Below are positions 1-6,525 of a stretch of DNA of 6,583 nucleotides, piece by piece; the first letter of the stretch is position 1; the number at the start of each line of letters is the position of its first letter. Position numbers and translations under genes: made by a program. This DNA comes from Candidatus Tenebribacter mawsonii (GTDB lineage: Bacteria; Cloacimonadota; Cloacimonadia; Cloacimonadales; TCS61): assembly GCA_030765665.1 (NCBI GenBank), contig JAVCCD010000010.1, positions 1 to 6,583 on the forward strand. Reading direction: 5' to 3'. The notes under the pieces are model-generated. The model saw only the letters and a program-made list of their open reading frames with translations, searched no databases and was not told where the DNA came from.

Positions 1-113
1 CCGAGTAAGGTCTGGAATCTTTCCTTATTCTCAATGCCTTCAACCAAAGCAGAGATTGCCTGAGGTTGGTCACCTCTTGGCTGATAACTAGATATTAACT
101 TAAATTTATTCAT
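1..113 (-). CDS. uvrB: UvrB, excinuclease ABC subunit B (N-terminal fragment, cut by window edge)
   Basis: The reverse strand from 113 encodes [20 protein letters not shown] followed by a segment ending in KERFQTLLG, 37 whole codons plus two bases. This matches the UvrB N-terminus, where FKL-x-S-x-Y/F-x-P-x-GDQPxAI leads into QTLLG-VTGSGKT. The window ends just before the Walker A loop, so no catalytic motif is visible. UvrB is the cytoplasmic DNA helicase-like subunit of nucleotide excision repair; it takes damaged DNA from UvrA and recruits UvrC. The ATG at 113-111 is supported by a GGGGAT Shine-Dalgarno-like stretch (plus-strand 122-127) 8 bases upstream and by the match starting at residue 4. 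A TATAAT promoter lies about 60 bases upstream. The gene is divergent from the exported-protein operon and probably functionally unrelated. The family call is firm even though only about 5% of the usual ~660-residue protein is present. Confidence 0.93.
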   Translation of the reverse strand, partial: MNKFKLISSYQPRGDQPQAISALVEGIENKERFQTLL

Positions 114-171
114 TCTATTTTATCCCCAAAAACTTGTGAATAATTTAATTATCTTCTTTTAGATGGCAAGA

Positions 172-201
172 ATTATATTGTGACTGTCTCTACAATATTA
201 A
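172..201 (-). promoter_or_regulatory. Probable sigma-70-type promoter of uvrB
   Basis: On the minus strand a perfect TATAAT (177-172) is preceded by TTAATA (201-196, 4 of 6 to TTGACA) with an 18-base spacer. Transcription would begin near 165, giving a leader of about 50 bases before the uvrB ATG. The palindrome at 206-230 starts four bases beyond the -35 box, so it is not transcribed from this promoter but could affect it. No recognisable LexA box is present, although uvrB is SOS-controlled in many bacteria. Confidence 0.55.
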
Positions 202-205
202 CACT

Positions 206-230
206 CGTTCGCAAGTTGAACTTGCGAACG
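206..230. repeat. 25-bp odd-length palindrome, unit 1 of the upstream pair
   Basis: The arms cgttcgcaagtt (206-217) and aacttgcgaacg (219-230) are perfect reverse complements around a single central G at 218. The unit is far richer in G+C than its surroundings. Its form, CTCGTTC-stem-GAACGCAA, resembles dispersed intergenic palindromes I remember from several bacterial phyla; that resemblance is from memory and unconfirmed. It sits directly next to unit 2, whose central base is the complement. It could be a dispersed repeat, a protein-binding operator for uvrB, or both. Confidence 0.85.
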
Positions 231-238
231 CAACCCAA

Positions 239-261
239 GTTGATAAGTTCAACTTATCAAC
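239..261. repeat. 23-bp odd-length palindrome, unit 2 of the upstream pair
   Basis: The arms gttgataagtt (239-249) and aacttatcaac (251-261) are perfect reverse complements around a single central C at 250. The inner 11 bases (245-255, aagttcaactt) are the exact reverse complement of the inner 11 bases of unit 1 (213-223, aagttgaactt). The pair can therefore fold as two separate hairpins or as one shared stem. The outer arm sequence differs from unit 1, so this is not a simple duplication. Confidence 0.85.
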
Positions 262-281
262 AATAAAGAAAAGTTGCTACA

Positions 282-293
282 AAGCTTTAGCTT
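282..293. repeat. Imperfect third palindromic unit
   Basis: The sequence aagct (282-286), tt, agctt (289-293) gives 5-bp arms with a two-base centre. It repeats the AAG...CTT layout of units 1 and 2 about 30 bases downstream. It is too short to be convincing alone; the call rests on its place in line with the two strong palindromes. It may be a decayed unit or chance. Confidence 0.25.
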
Positions 294-536
294 GGAAATC
301 AAAATTATCTAATATACATTCAATTCTATTTTACTACAATGTTAATATTACTCAACATAACCAAATTGTACAAACTATTTAAAAATCTTTTCAGAATCCT
401 AATTGTTTGTAAATAAATTTGTTAAGATATCATTATACTATTCTCATTTGAAAAATATATATATTTTTCTTGCACAATTATTCACTTTTTTAGACTTTAC
501 AGAAAAAAGTAACTTATCAGTTTTAGAAAGTAAATT

Positions 537-564
537 TTGTAAGGTTAATAATATATTCTATATT
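537..564 (+). promoter_or_regulatory. Tentative promoter for the three-gene operon
   Basis: TTGTAA (537-542, 4 of 6 to TTGACA) and TATATT (559-564, 5 of 6 to TATAAT) are separated by 16 bases. Transcription would begin near 571, just ahead of the hairpin at 588-617, giving a leader of about 100 bases. In such AT-rich DNA, matches of this quality arise by chance; TATACT at 434-439 is an alternative -10 without a good partner. Confidence 0.3.
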
Positions 565-587
565 GGGAAAAATAAATTTATTCGGAC

Positions 588-617
588 AAATCCTCTCTGA
601 GTAATTGGAGAGGATTT
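588..617 (+). promoter_or_regulatory. Leader hairpin upstream of the operon
   Basis: The arms aaatcctctc (588-597) and gagaggattt (608-617) are perfectly complementary over 10 bp around a 10-base loop. It lies 56 bases ahead of the first start codon. It is followed by only one further T before tagtgg, so it does not look like a strong intrinsic terminator. A weak terminator, attenuator or mRNA-stabilising leader structure are all possible. No known riboswitch is recognised. Confidence 0.55.
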
Positions 618-673
618 TAGTGGAGAAACAAGAAGTTGAGTTTAATTGTTAAAAAAAATAAGGAGAAAAAGTA

Positions 674-1870
674 ATGAAAAAAAATTCAATTATATTTATG
701 ATGATTATAGTTTTGATGTATTTAATAACACCAATATTTGCACAAAATTATCAAGAGGAATTTACAGAAATTATTGAAACTTATTCCGGGGATGGAGAAA
801 AAGCAGTTCATGAAGCATTAACAGAATATTTCAATGCTTTGTCTGATGAAGTAATTGCTGATGCAATTGTAGATATTTCTGAATTAGGTGATGAGAACCT
901 ATCGGTAGAACTGATATTATTTACAAACAACAGATTTGATGATGAAGGTGTTTTTAGAAATAGAATAGTCCAAAAAGTAGCATTAGGAACCAGTCCAGAT
1001 CAATTCCGAATTGCAGCAATTGATTTTCTCAAAGATAAATATACATATACCGAGACTGATGATATCGAACGAGTTACTTATGAAAATGTTTTGTATAACT
1101 TAGCAACTGATACTAACATGTCCATTAGTTTAAGATCTTATGCTGCTTCCGAAATTGGAAAGACTTTAGACCTTGCAACGAACAAAACAAGAATACAAAC
1201 ATTACTTATAAATACTGAACCAGAGATTGTTAATGCAGCTGCCAACGCAGCTAAAAAATATATACTTTCACCAGACTTATCACAAGATTTAGATACTTGG
1301 ACAAATATACTTATTAATGTATTAAATCAAGCTTCAGACAAAAATCAAGTAAAAAGTGTAATTTACAGTCTTGCATATACAGAAACTAATGCAGCAAAAA
1401 ATTATCTGCTTACATTATTTAATCAATCTGTTTCTCTTAATAGAGAACTTACTTACACATTAATATCTGCCATTAGCTATTTTGCAGATAGTGAAATTAT
1501 GAAGCAATTTTTCATATCAACAAATCAGAATATTCTGTATAATACTTATGAAAGTGAATTAGTACTAAAAAATGTTGTTCTAAACAACATGGATCTGCTT
1601 GAAGAATTAGTAAATAATAATGATACAGATAGTAAAATTACTTTTTTAAAATCTCTTAGGTTGTTACGGACTACAACAAATGAAGATTTCATATTATCTG
1701 CCATTGAATTACTAGATGACGCTGATGAGTATGTTGTTTTAGAAGCAGTAAAAGCACTACATTTTATATTACCACACGAAGAGGAAGAAGTGGTTTTTGA
1801 TAATCTACGTAATAGAAATCAATCAATTGATGTAAATAATCTAATCAATACTTATATTGGAATTCAATAG
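674..1870 (+). CDS. Secreted HEAT-like alpha-solenoid repeat protein
   Basis: A 398-residue exported protein. Residues 1-23 form a Sec signal peptide (KK, a long Ile/Met/Leu core, then PIFA before Gln24), with no lipobox. The mature part is almost entirely helical pairs. The clearest HEAT-like unit is residues 343-365 (AIELLDDADEYVVLEAVKAL, then HFI). Similar units lie near 140-165, 175-197, 225-248, 260-283 and 322-333, with the typical pattern of leucines, an acidic turn, then Val-x-x-Ala-x-x-Ala. HEAT solenoids bind other proteins and are not normally enzymes; no catalytic motif is visible. The ATG is supported by AAGGAG 8 bases upstream. The last base of its TAG stop is the first base of the next gene's GTG, so the two are probably translationally coupled. 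A periplasmic scaffold or assembly partner for the downstream envelope proteins is inference. Alternatives are Armadillo- or TPR-like repeats. Confidence 0.8.
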   Translation: MKKNSIIFMMIIVLMYLITPIFAQNYQEEFTEIIETYSGDGEKAVHEALTEYFNALSDEVIADAIVDISELGDENLSVELILFTNNRFDDEGVFRNRIVQKVALGTSPDQFRIAAIDFLKDKYTYTETDDIERVTYENVLYNLATDTNMSISLRSYAASEIGKTLDLATNKTRIQTLLINTEPEIVNAAANAAKKYILSPDLSQDLDTWTNILINVLNQASDKNQVKSVIYSLAYTETNAAKNYLLTLFNQSVSLNRELTYTLISAISYFADSEIMKQFFISTNQNILYNTYESELVLKNVVLNNMDLLEELVNNNDTDSKITFLKSLRLLRTTTNEDFILSAIELLDDADEYVVLEAVKALHFILPHEEEEVVFDNLRNRNQSIDVNNLINTYIGIQ

Positions 1871-2721
1871 TGAATAAGCTGTTTGTAACCATCATATTTA
1901 TCTTTTTAACCATTATTCTTTTATGTGAAGAGAAAAGTATAACTGAATTGGGAGAAGATAATTCGATTTCGATAAATGATTCTACAAACATGTACAAATC
2001 CGAAAATTTGGAAAAACCAATTTTACAGGATTATTTAATAAACCAACCGATTAGAGAAATAATAAGATGGAATTCTATATTTTTGTCTCAATCTGTGCTT
2101 TTTGAGGTTCTCGAGGCTCCTGGTTTAGGAATGCAAGTTACTGGATCTGTTGCTTTAGTGACAGGATCTAGTGTAGGTTTTTTGATTGGCTTTTGGAAGG
2201 GATTAATTTATAGACATCGATATAATGAAGGTATTCCAATCTTATTTAGAGAGCCCTATCTTCTACAAGAACAAAGATTTTCTGATTATGATAACAAATG
2301 GGATATCTCCAATAAACTCATTTTTAAACATCATATTTTGTTCTGGGATGAGATTGGTTTGAATTATTCATTGACTGGTTGGATCGGAGTCAACTTGCAT
2401 AATGTTTATGAACAAAAATTTCAAGTTTCTTTAACTGATTATTATCATTTTGATAGAAATATATCATTATATTACTGTATAAGTAGTGGTTATTCAAAAG
2501 GAAAATATAGTGATGAAAATTATGAAATATTAACTAAAGATTTGTTCTGTGCCTCAGGACAGATTGGATTGAAAATTGATTTCTTTGATCTTTTCTATGG
2601 TAAATTGGAAGTGGTACAAGATTACTCTCCATTTTATTATCATTTAAAAGAAAAAGGATTTTGGGTAAATTCAAAATCAAACTATGGTATTGGTTTTGTA
2701 TTTGGAACGACTATTTATTAA
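1870..2721 (+). CDS. Exported envelope protein of unknown function, probable outer-membrane beta-barrel
   Basis: I do not recognise the family. The 283-residue product begins with a hydrophobic signal segment (2-18) and Cys19; LLC is a poor lipobox because Leu precedes the Cys, so lipidation is doubtful. Residues 21-50 are polar and Ser/Asn/Glu-rich. Residues 85-111 are a Gly-rich apolar stretch (GLGMQVTGSVALVTGSSVG, then FLIGFWKG) that looks membrane-embedded. From about 150 to the end there are alternating aromatic and apolar strands, ending in GIGFVFGTTIY; a terminal aromatic after such strands is typical of outer-membrane barrels. The GTG start overlaps the upstream stop by one base (TAGTG) and lacks a strong Shine-Dalgarno. 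It is chosen because the next in-frame ATG (codon 41) would remove the signal segment. Expression is probably coupled to the gene before it. Twelve bases separate it from the large surface protein, whose export or anchoring it might serve (inference). Confidence 0.68.
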   Translation: MNKLFVTIIFIFLTIILLCEEKSITELGEDNSISINDSTNMYKSENLEKPILQDYLINQPIREIIRWNSIFLSQSVLFEVLEAPGLGMQVTGSVALVTGSSVGFLIGFWKGLIYRHRYNEGIPILFREPYLLQEQRFSDYDNKWDISNKLIFKHHILFWDEIGLNYSLTGWIGVNLHNVYEQKFQVSLTDYYHFDRNISLYYCISSGYSKGKYSDENYEILTKDLFCASGQIGLKIDFFDLFYGKLEVVQDYSPFYYHLKEKGFWVNSKSNYGIGFVFGTTIY

Positions 2722-2733
2722 AAGGGAGAAAAT

Positions 2734-5700
2734 ATGAAAATATTTATGATATTACTCACAATAACAATAATTTTATTTCCATTAAATTTGTTCAGCAATG
2801 GAAATATGGATAGCTTCGAAATGGGAACTTCAATTAATAGGAATATGCATTCTTCACCAACTGGTCAGCATTGGCATGCTGGTGTCTTCAGCTCATTTAG
2901 ATATGGAACAACAGAAGTGCTTGTGCCTAATCCTGGTGAAATACCGCCTTTCATATGGATTGAGTTTACAGGTGGGATAATGCAGTATTATGAAATGGAT
3001 AAAAATGGTAGTTCTTCTGCACATTGTGCGACTATTCAAACAACTGGATCAATTACTACTAACGGAATTTCACAAAATCTCACAAATCTTATAGATGATA
3101 CAATTGGATCTTTTGCAGATGGTGAAACTTACCGTGGCACTTATAGTAGAATAACAGAACCACATATAAGAGAAAGTATTATTGCAACAGCTAATGATAT
3201 GATAAATCATAACATTGGTTATTGCTTTATGGATATGATACAAACAAATTTAATCTGGAATGGTTGGTGGTGGGTTCAGCAATGGAATGGTCGAATTTCT
3301 CGTATAAATGATATGCGATGTGATGCAATAACAGAATATAGTTATGAAAAGCATGATGTTATAGTGGCAATGGATGATAATATTACGCATTCTGGAATGC
3401 AACATTTGCATAGACATAATGACTTACATGGTGGTTCTACTACACCTGGTTCAGATGAATTATGTCCCAGAATTCAAGCGGGAGACAGAGGAAATGTATC
3501 TGAATTTGATCCACTAAGTGCTGCAAATCCTGTTTTACAAGATTTTTCAATATCAAATATTTTAAATGATGAATTTGAATTAAAGTTAGATATTTCTGAC
3601 AATGCATCAATGAAAGTTTATGTTTCAATTGAAATTGCAGAAGAAAATAGCGATGACTGGCAAATTATTAAAGATACAAATGGTGTTGTTTGGAATTTTT
3701 ATCCAATTGATTTAACTGAATATCATGTAAGTCCTGGACAACATGATGAATATTATGTCTTATGGGAAGGATTACTTGAGAATGGGACTAATTGGAATAC
3801 TGATGTTTGCAATAGTAAGTTCAGGACATCTATTATTGATCAAGGAGCAAATTATTGCCAGGAAATAACATATCCGAATAAGGTATTTGGTAATGTATCC
3901 TTTGACAGTGGTTCTGGAGACATCACAAATGTATCAATTGAATTTGATTCACATAATTATACCATAAATGATGTATCTCTAAATCCAGATGAGAATGGTA
4001 ATTTTTCTCATACATTCTGGTCTAATGAATTTGATACATATGATATTACTTATGAACATGACGATTATTATCCAGAAACTATTGAGAATGTTGTAATTAA
4101 TGATGATACTACACCATTAACTTTATCTAATGTTACATTACATTTAATTTCAGACCAAACTAGTGTTATAGTCTCCAGCAATGAAAATATAGAAGAGGCT
4201 TTCCGAACTATCCAAGGAGCTGTAGATCATTTCATCAATCAAGAGATAGATGGTACGATACATGTTTTGCCGGATGTTTATGATGAAAGTGTATCTTGGG
4301 ATACCGATATCTCCCATATAAAAGTGTCTGGTGTAGATCAAGAAACTTGTATTGTCGAAGGTGATAATGCTTATACATTCACTGTGATTGGGACAGATTG
4401 TAATGAAAATGATATCATAGAAAATTTAACTATTAGGAATGGTAGTGCTGCAATTGTAAATTATGGTGGTGTTAGTATTATCAGAAATAACAAATTTGAA
4501 AATTCTGATTGCGCAATAATAAACTATTCTCCAATTAAATTGCAAAATAATTTATTTATTAATAACAATTCTTGTTTATGGTCCTATCAGTTTGATAATC
4601 TTAGTACTGATTATAGTGTGATTGAGGACAATGTGTTTATGCAAAACACATCTGAATATCCTCTAATAACAATAGACGAAATGGGTTATATAGATATTAG
4701 GAATAACACATTTTTAGATAATACTTTTGATTTAGATAACGATCACACGGGATCAGTTATTGAATTTCACACAACAGACGATAGCAGATCTGTTTACATA
4801 GAAGGAAATATTTTTCAAAATAACAATGATGTAAGTTCAACAAGTGGTAGTATTTTATCTATTGATAATAATGATCCCCCTAATGACATTAATTTATCCA
4901 ATAATACTTTCATTGAGAATAGTGCTGCAGCAATGATAAATTACTCCACCGTACAAACTCCGAAAACAAATTATAACTCAATTTTCAAATCAAATACAAT
5001 ATATGGAGATAATGTTATAAATGGAGAGTATCTTTACTGTGATTATTCACTCTTCTATGATAATAATGCAAATAATGGAAATTGTGACTTTGGGGACAAT
5101 ATATTTGAAGAGGATCCATTATTAGATGAAAACAACAAACCCCTCTGGAATTCTACTTCCAAATCTCCTTGTATTGATATTGGAAATGGCTCAAATAATC
5201 CAGATGGTACACCTGCTGATATTGGGGCAATCCCTGCGGTAATTCATCAATACGACATTGTTGAACTTCCCTCTCCTTTAGAAGACAACGGCTGGAAATG
5301 GCTCAGCTTCCCAGCACTAGATAATATACTTGCAGGTGCAGATATTGCAGGATATGTATTAGATGATATTCTTGATCCAACGATTCTTGATAGAGTTGTA
5401 GCTAAGAATTATATTATTGAATGGATTGAAGAATTAGGAGAATGGGAAAATGATTATCAACAATTCCAGCGCACGGAAGGATTCAAATTTCATATGAACG
5501 CTGCTGCTGATCTGAATGTGCCAGGCTTTAAGGAGTATGATAATACTACTATCGTATTAGATGGGAATTCAGAACCAAACTGGATCGGTTATTGGCTGGA
5601 AGAGACACAAAGCGTGGAAGATGCATTCAGCGCGTACTGGAATGGTAGTAACATCACATCTATCACAGCTCAGCATTGGTCAGCTGTTAAGTTTTTGGAT

Positions 5701-6468
5701 ACTTGGTTCTATAGGGTAGAAAGCGGTTACTCACCTACCTTATCTTATGGTGATATGGTAATTGTTCTATGTAATACAACTATCACAAATTTCAGTTGGG
5801 ATAACAGTACTCCGGAAGATCCAAAAGTAGTATTTTCTGAGTCAACTTATTTCACTTATGAAGAGCAGGCAGACTATGTGCCTATATTTATAGAGATAGA
5901 TCCTGACAATATTCCAAAGGAGATTGGTGCAATAGTTGATGGAGAGTGCATTGGAGCTACGACTGTAACAGATTCCACGGTTCAGATAAGAGCTTATGTT
6001 TCTAATGTTCCACCCGGAGACATCGAATTAGAACTCTATTATGGGAATAGATCTGAAAATAAAACAATAACATCATATAAATGTATATCGGCTAGTGACC
6101 CACATACACAGAATGATAAGATCAGAAGTAACAAGGTACACGAAGCTTATTTCATAACTCTAAGAGAAGATTCCAACACGATACCTGAAGTTATTGAATT
6201 CCAGGCACACAATTACCCTAATCCTTTCAATCCAACTACAACAATTTCCTACAGTCTCCCTCTGGAAGGAAAGGTCTCATTGAATGTCTACAACGTGAAA
6301 GGACAGCTTGTGAGACAGCTTATAGATGGCAATCAACTGGAAGGGCATTATGAAGTAGTTTGGAATGGTAAAGATAATAATGGAAAGAGTGTTTCATCAG
6401 GAATATACTTTTACAAATTATCAACCAAAGATGAAACAATAATGAAGAAGATGTTAATGTTGAAGTAA
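2734..6468 (+). CDS. Large secreted surface protein: possible permuted NlpC/P60-like domain, beta-helix, and FlgD-like type IX sorting tail
   Basis: A 1244-residue mosaic. The signal peptide is residues 1-21. Residues about 40-215 contain HWHAGVF (H48) and, after a helix at 144-160, MRCDAITEYSYEKHDV (C196). The order His...Cys fits circularly permuted NlpC/P60 (YiiX-like) cysteine peptidases; this assignment is inference. A His cluster follows (224-232). Residues 265-375 look like a beta-sandwich. Residues 384-470 resemble a carboxypeptidase-regulatory-like beta-sandwich (VFGNVSF ... YYPETIENVVI). Residues 476-836 are a right-handed beta-helix with NNxFxxN rungs, closed by SPCIDIGN and DGTPADIGA. 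Residues 841-1035 hold the GWKWLSFP / NWIGYWL module. Residues 1050-1110 are another beta-sandwich (AIVDGECIGA). Residues 1160-1244 are the YPNPFNPTTTI sorting tail with an FlgD-like fold (VYNVKGQLVRQL, SGIYFYKL). AGGGAG lies 5 bases before the ATG. Export across the outer membrane by type IX secretion is known for such tails. It is the last gene of the operon. Confidence 0.88.
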   Translation: MKIFMILLTITIILFPLNLFSNGNMDSFEMGTSINRNMHSSPTGQHWHAGVFSSFRYGTTEVLVPNPGEIPPFIWIEFTGGIMQYYEMDKNGSSSAHCATIQTTGSITTNGISQNLTNLIDDTIGSFADGETYRGTYSRITEPHIRESIIATANDMINHNIGYCFMDMIQTNLIWNGWWWVQQWNGRISRINDMRCDAITEYSYEKHDVIVAMDDNITHSGMQHLHRHNDLHGGSTTPGSDELCPRIQAGDRGNVSEFDPLSAANPVLQDFSISNILNDEFELKLDISDNASMKVYVSIEIAEENSDDWQIIKDTNGVVWNFYPIDLTEYHVSPGQHDEYYVLWEGLLENGTNWNTDVCNSKFRTSIIDQGANYCQEITYPNKVFGNVSFDSGSGDITNVSIEFDSHNYTINDVSLNPDENGNFSHTFWSNEFDTYDITYEHDDYYPETIENVVINDDTTPLTLSNVTLHLISDQTSVIVSSNENIEEAFRTIQGAVDHFINQEIDGTIHVLPDVYDESVSWDTDISHIKVSGVDQETCIVEGDNAYTFTVIGTDCNENDIIENLTIRNGSAAIVNYGGVSIIRNNKFENSDCAIINYSPIKLQNNLFINNNSCLWSYQFDNLSTDYSVIEDNVFMQNTSEYPLITIDEMGYIDIRNNTFLDNTFDLDNDHTGSVIEFHTTDDSRSVYIEGNIFQNNNDVSSTSGSILSIDNNDPPNDINLSNNTFIENSAAAMINYSTVQTPKTNYNSIFKSNTIYGDNVINGEYLYCDYSLFYDNNANNGNCDFGDNIFEEDPLLDENNKPLWNSTSKSPCIDIGNGSNNPDGTPADIGAIPAVIHQYDIVELPSPLEDNGWKWLSFPALDNILAGADIAGYVLDDILDPTILDRVVAKNYIIEWIEELGEWENDYQQFQRTEGFKFHMNAAADLNVPGFKEYDNTTIVLDGNSEPNWIGYWLEETQSVEDAFSAYWNGSNITSITAQHWSAVKFLDTWFYRVESGYSPTLSYGDMVIVLCNTTITNFSWDNSTPEDPKVVFSESTYFTYEEQADYVPIFIEIDPDNIPKEIGAIVDGECIGATTVTDSTVQIRAYVSNVPPGDIELELYYGNRSENKTITSYKCISASDPHTQNDKIRSNKVHEAYFITLREDSNTIPEVIEFQAHNYPNPFNPTTTISYSLPLEGKVSLNVYNVKGQLVRQLIDGNQLEGHYEVVWNGKDNNGKSVSSGIYFYKLSTKDETIMKKMLMLK

Positions 6469-6478
6469 CGTGTAGAAT

Positions 6479-6525
6479 CCTTCCGAAGGTTCTGTTACTT
6501 TCATTAATTCTTAACCTTCGGAAGG
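6479..6525 (+). terminator. Stem-loop after the operon, probable terminator built from two palindromes
   Basis: ccttccgaaggtt (6479-6491) and aaccttcggaagg (6513-6525) form a perfect 13-bp stem with a 21-base loop, starting 10 bases after the TAA of the large gene. The stem is followed by ttattgcttatt, only moderately T-rich. Each arm is also part of an odd palindrome (centres C6484 and G6520), so two small hairpins are an alternative. Position favours termination; the palindromic arms also fit a dispersed intergenic repeat used as terminator. Confidence 0.6.

Larger units (their letters stand above)
114..673. other. Divergent intergenic region, AT-rich, without a convincing gene
   Basis: These 560 bases separate the start of uvrB (leftward) from the start of the three-gene operon (rightward). 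The left third holds the uvrB promoter and a cluster of palindromes at 206-293. The middle (about 300-530) is very AT-rich and shows nothing I can name beyond a short TTGTACAA palindrome at 366-373 and an isolated TATACT at 434-439. The right part holds a tentative promoter, a 10-bp hairpin and an AAGGAG ribosome-binding site at 660-665. A TTG-initiated 65-codon frame at 403-600 was judged spurious: it has no Shine-Dalgarno and a low-complexity Lys/Phe/Ile/Asn composition. Confidence 0.75.

Noticed and set aside
206..261. CRISPR array or LexA operator explanation for the palindromes
   Set aside because: There are only two units with different stems and no equal spacers, so it is not CRISPR. 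GTTC and GAAC half-sites are present but not in the GAAC-N4-GTTC or GTTC-N7-GTTC arrangements of known LexA boxes.
403..600. A 65-codon plus-strand frame starting with TTG in the intergenic region
   Set aside because: It has no Shine-Dalgarno, low-complexity Lys/Phe/Ile/Asn composition expected of translated AT-rich DNA, no recognisable motif, and it ends inside a hairpin loop.
1915..1932. Lipoprotein signal in the middle gene (LLC at residues 17-19)
   Set aside because: Leu directly before the Cys is disfavoured in lipoboxes, where Gly, Ala or Ser is expected, so lipidation was left as doubtful.
2798..2980. A 60-codon plus-strand frame within the large gene
   Set aside because: It overlaps the signal and N-terminal domain of the 1244-residue protein in another frame, and its sequence shows no family feature.
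3440..3628. A 62-codon minus-strand frame
   Set aside because: It lies entirely inside the large coding region and has no supporting start signals or motifs.
4150..4341. A 63-codon minus-strand frame
   Set aside because: It is antisense to the beta-helix coding region, with no independent evidence.
4159..5241. Pectate lyase or other polysaccharide lyase activity for the beta-helix
   Set aside because: The fold signature is visible, but no conserved catalytic Asp/Arg/Lys set could be identified, and such helices are often non-enzymatic in surface proteins.
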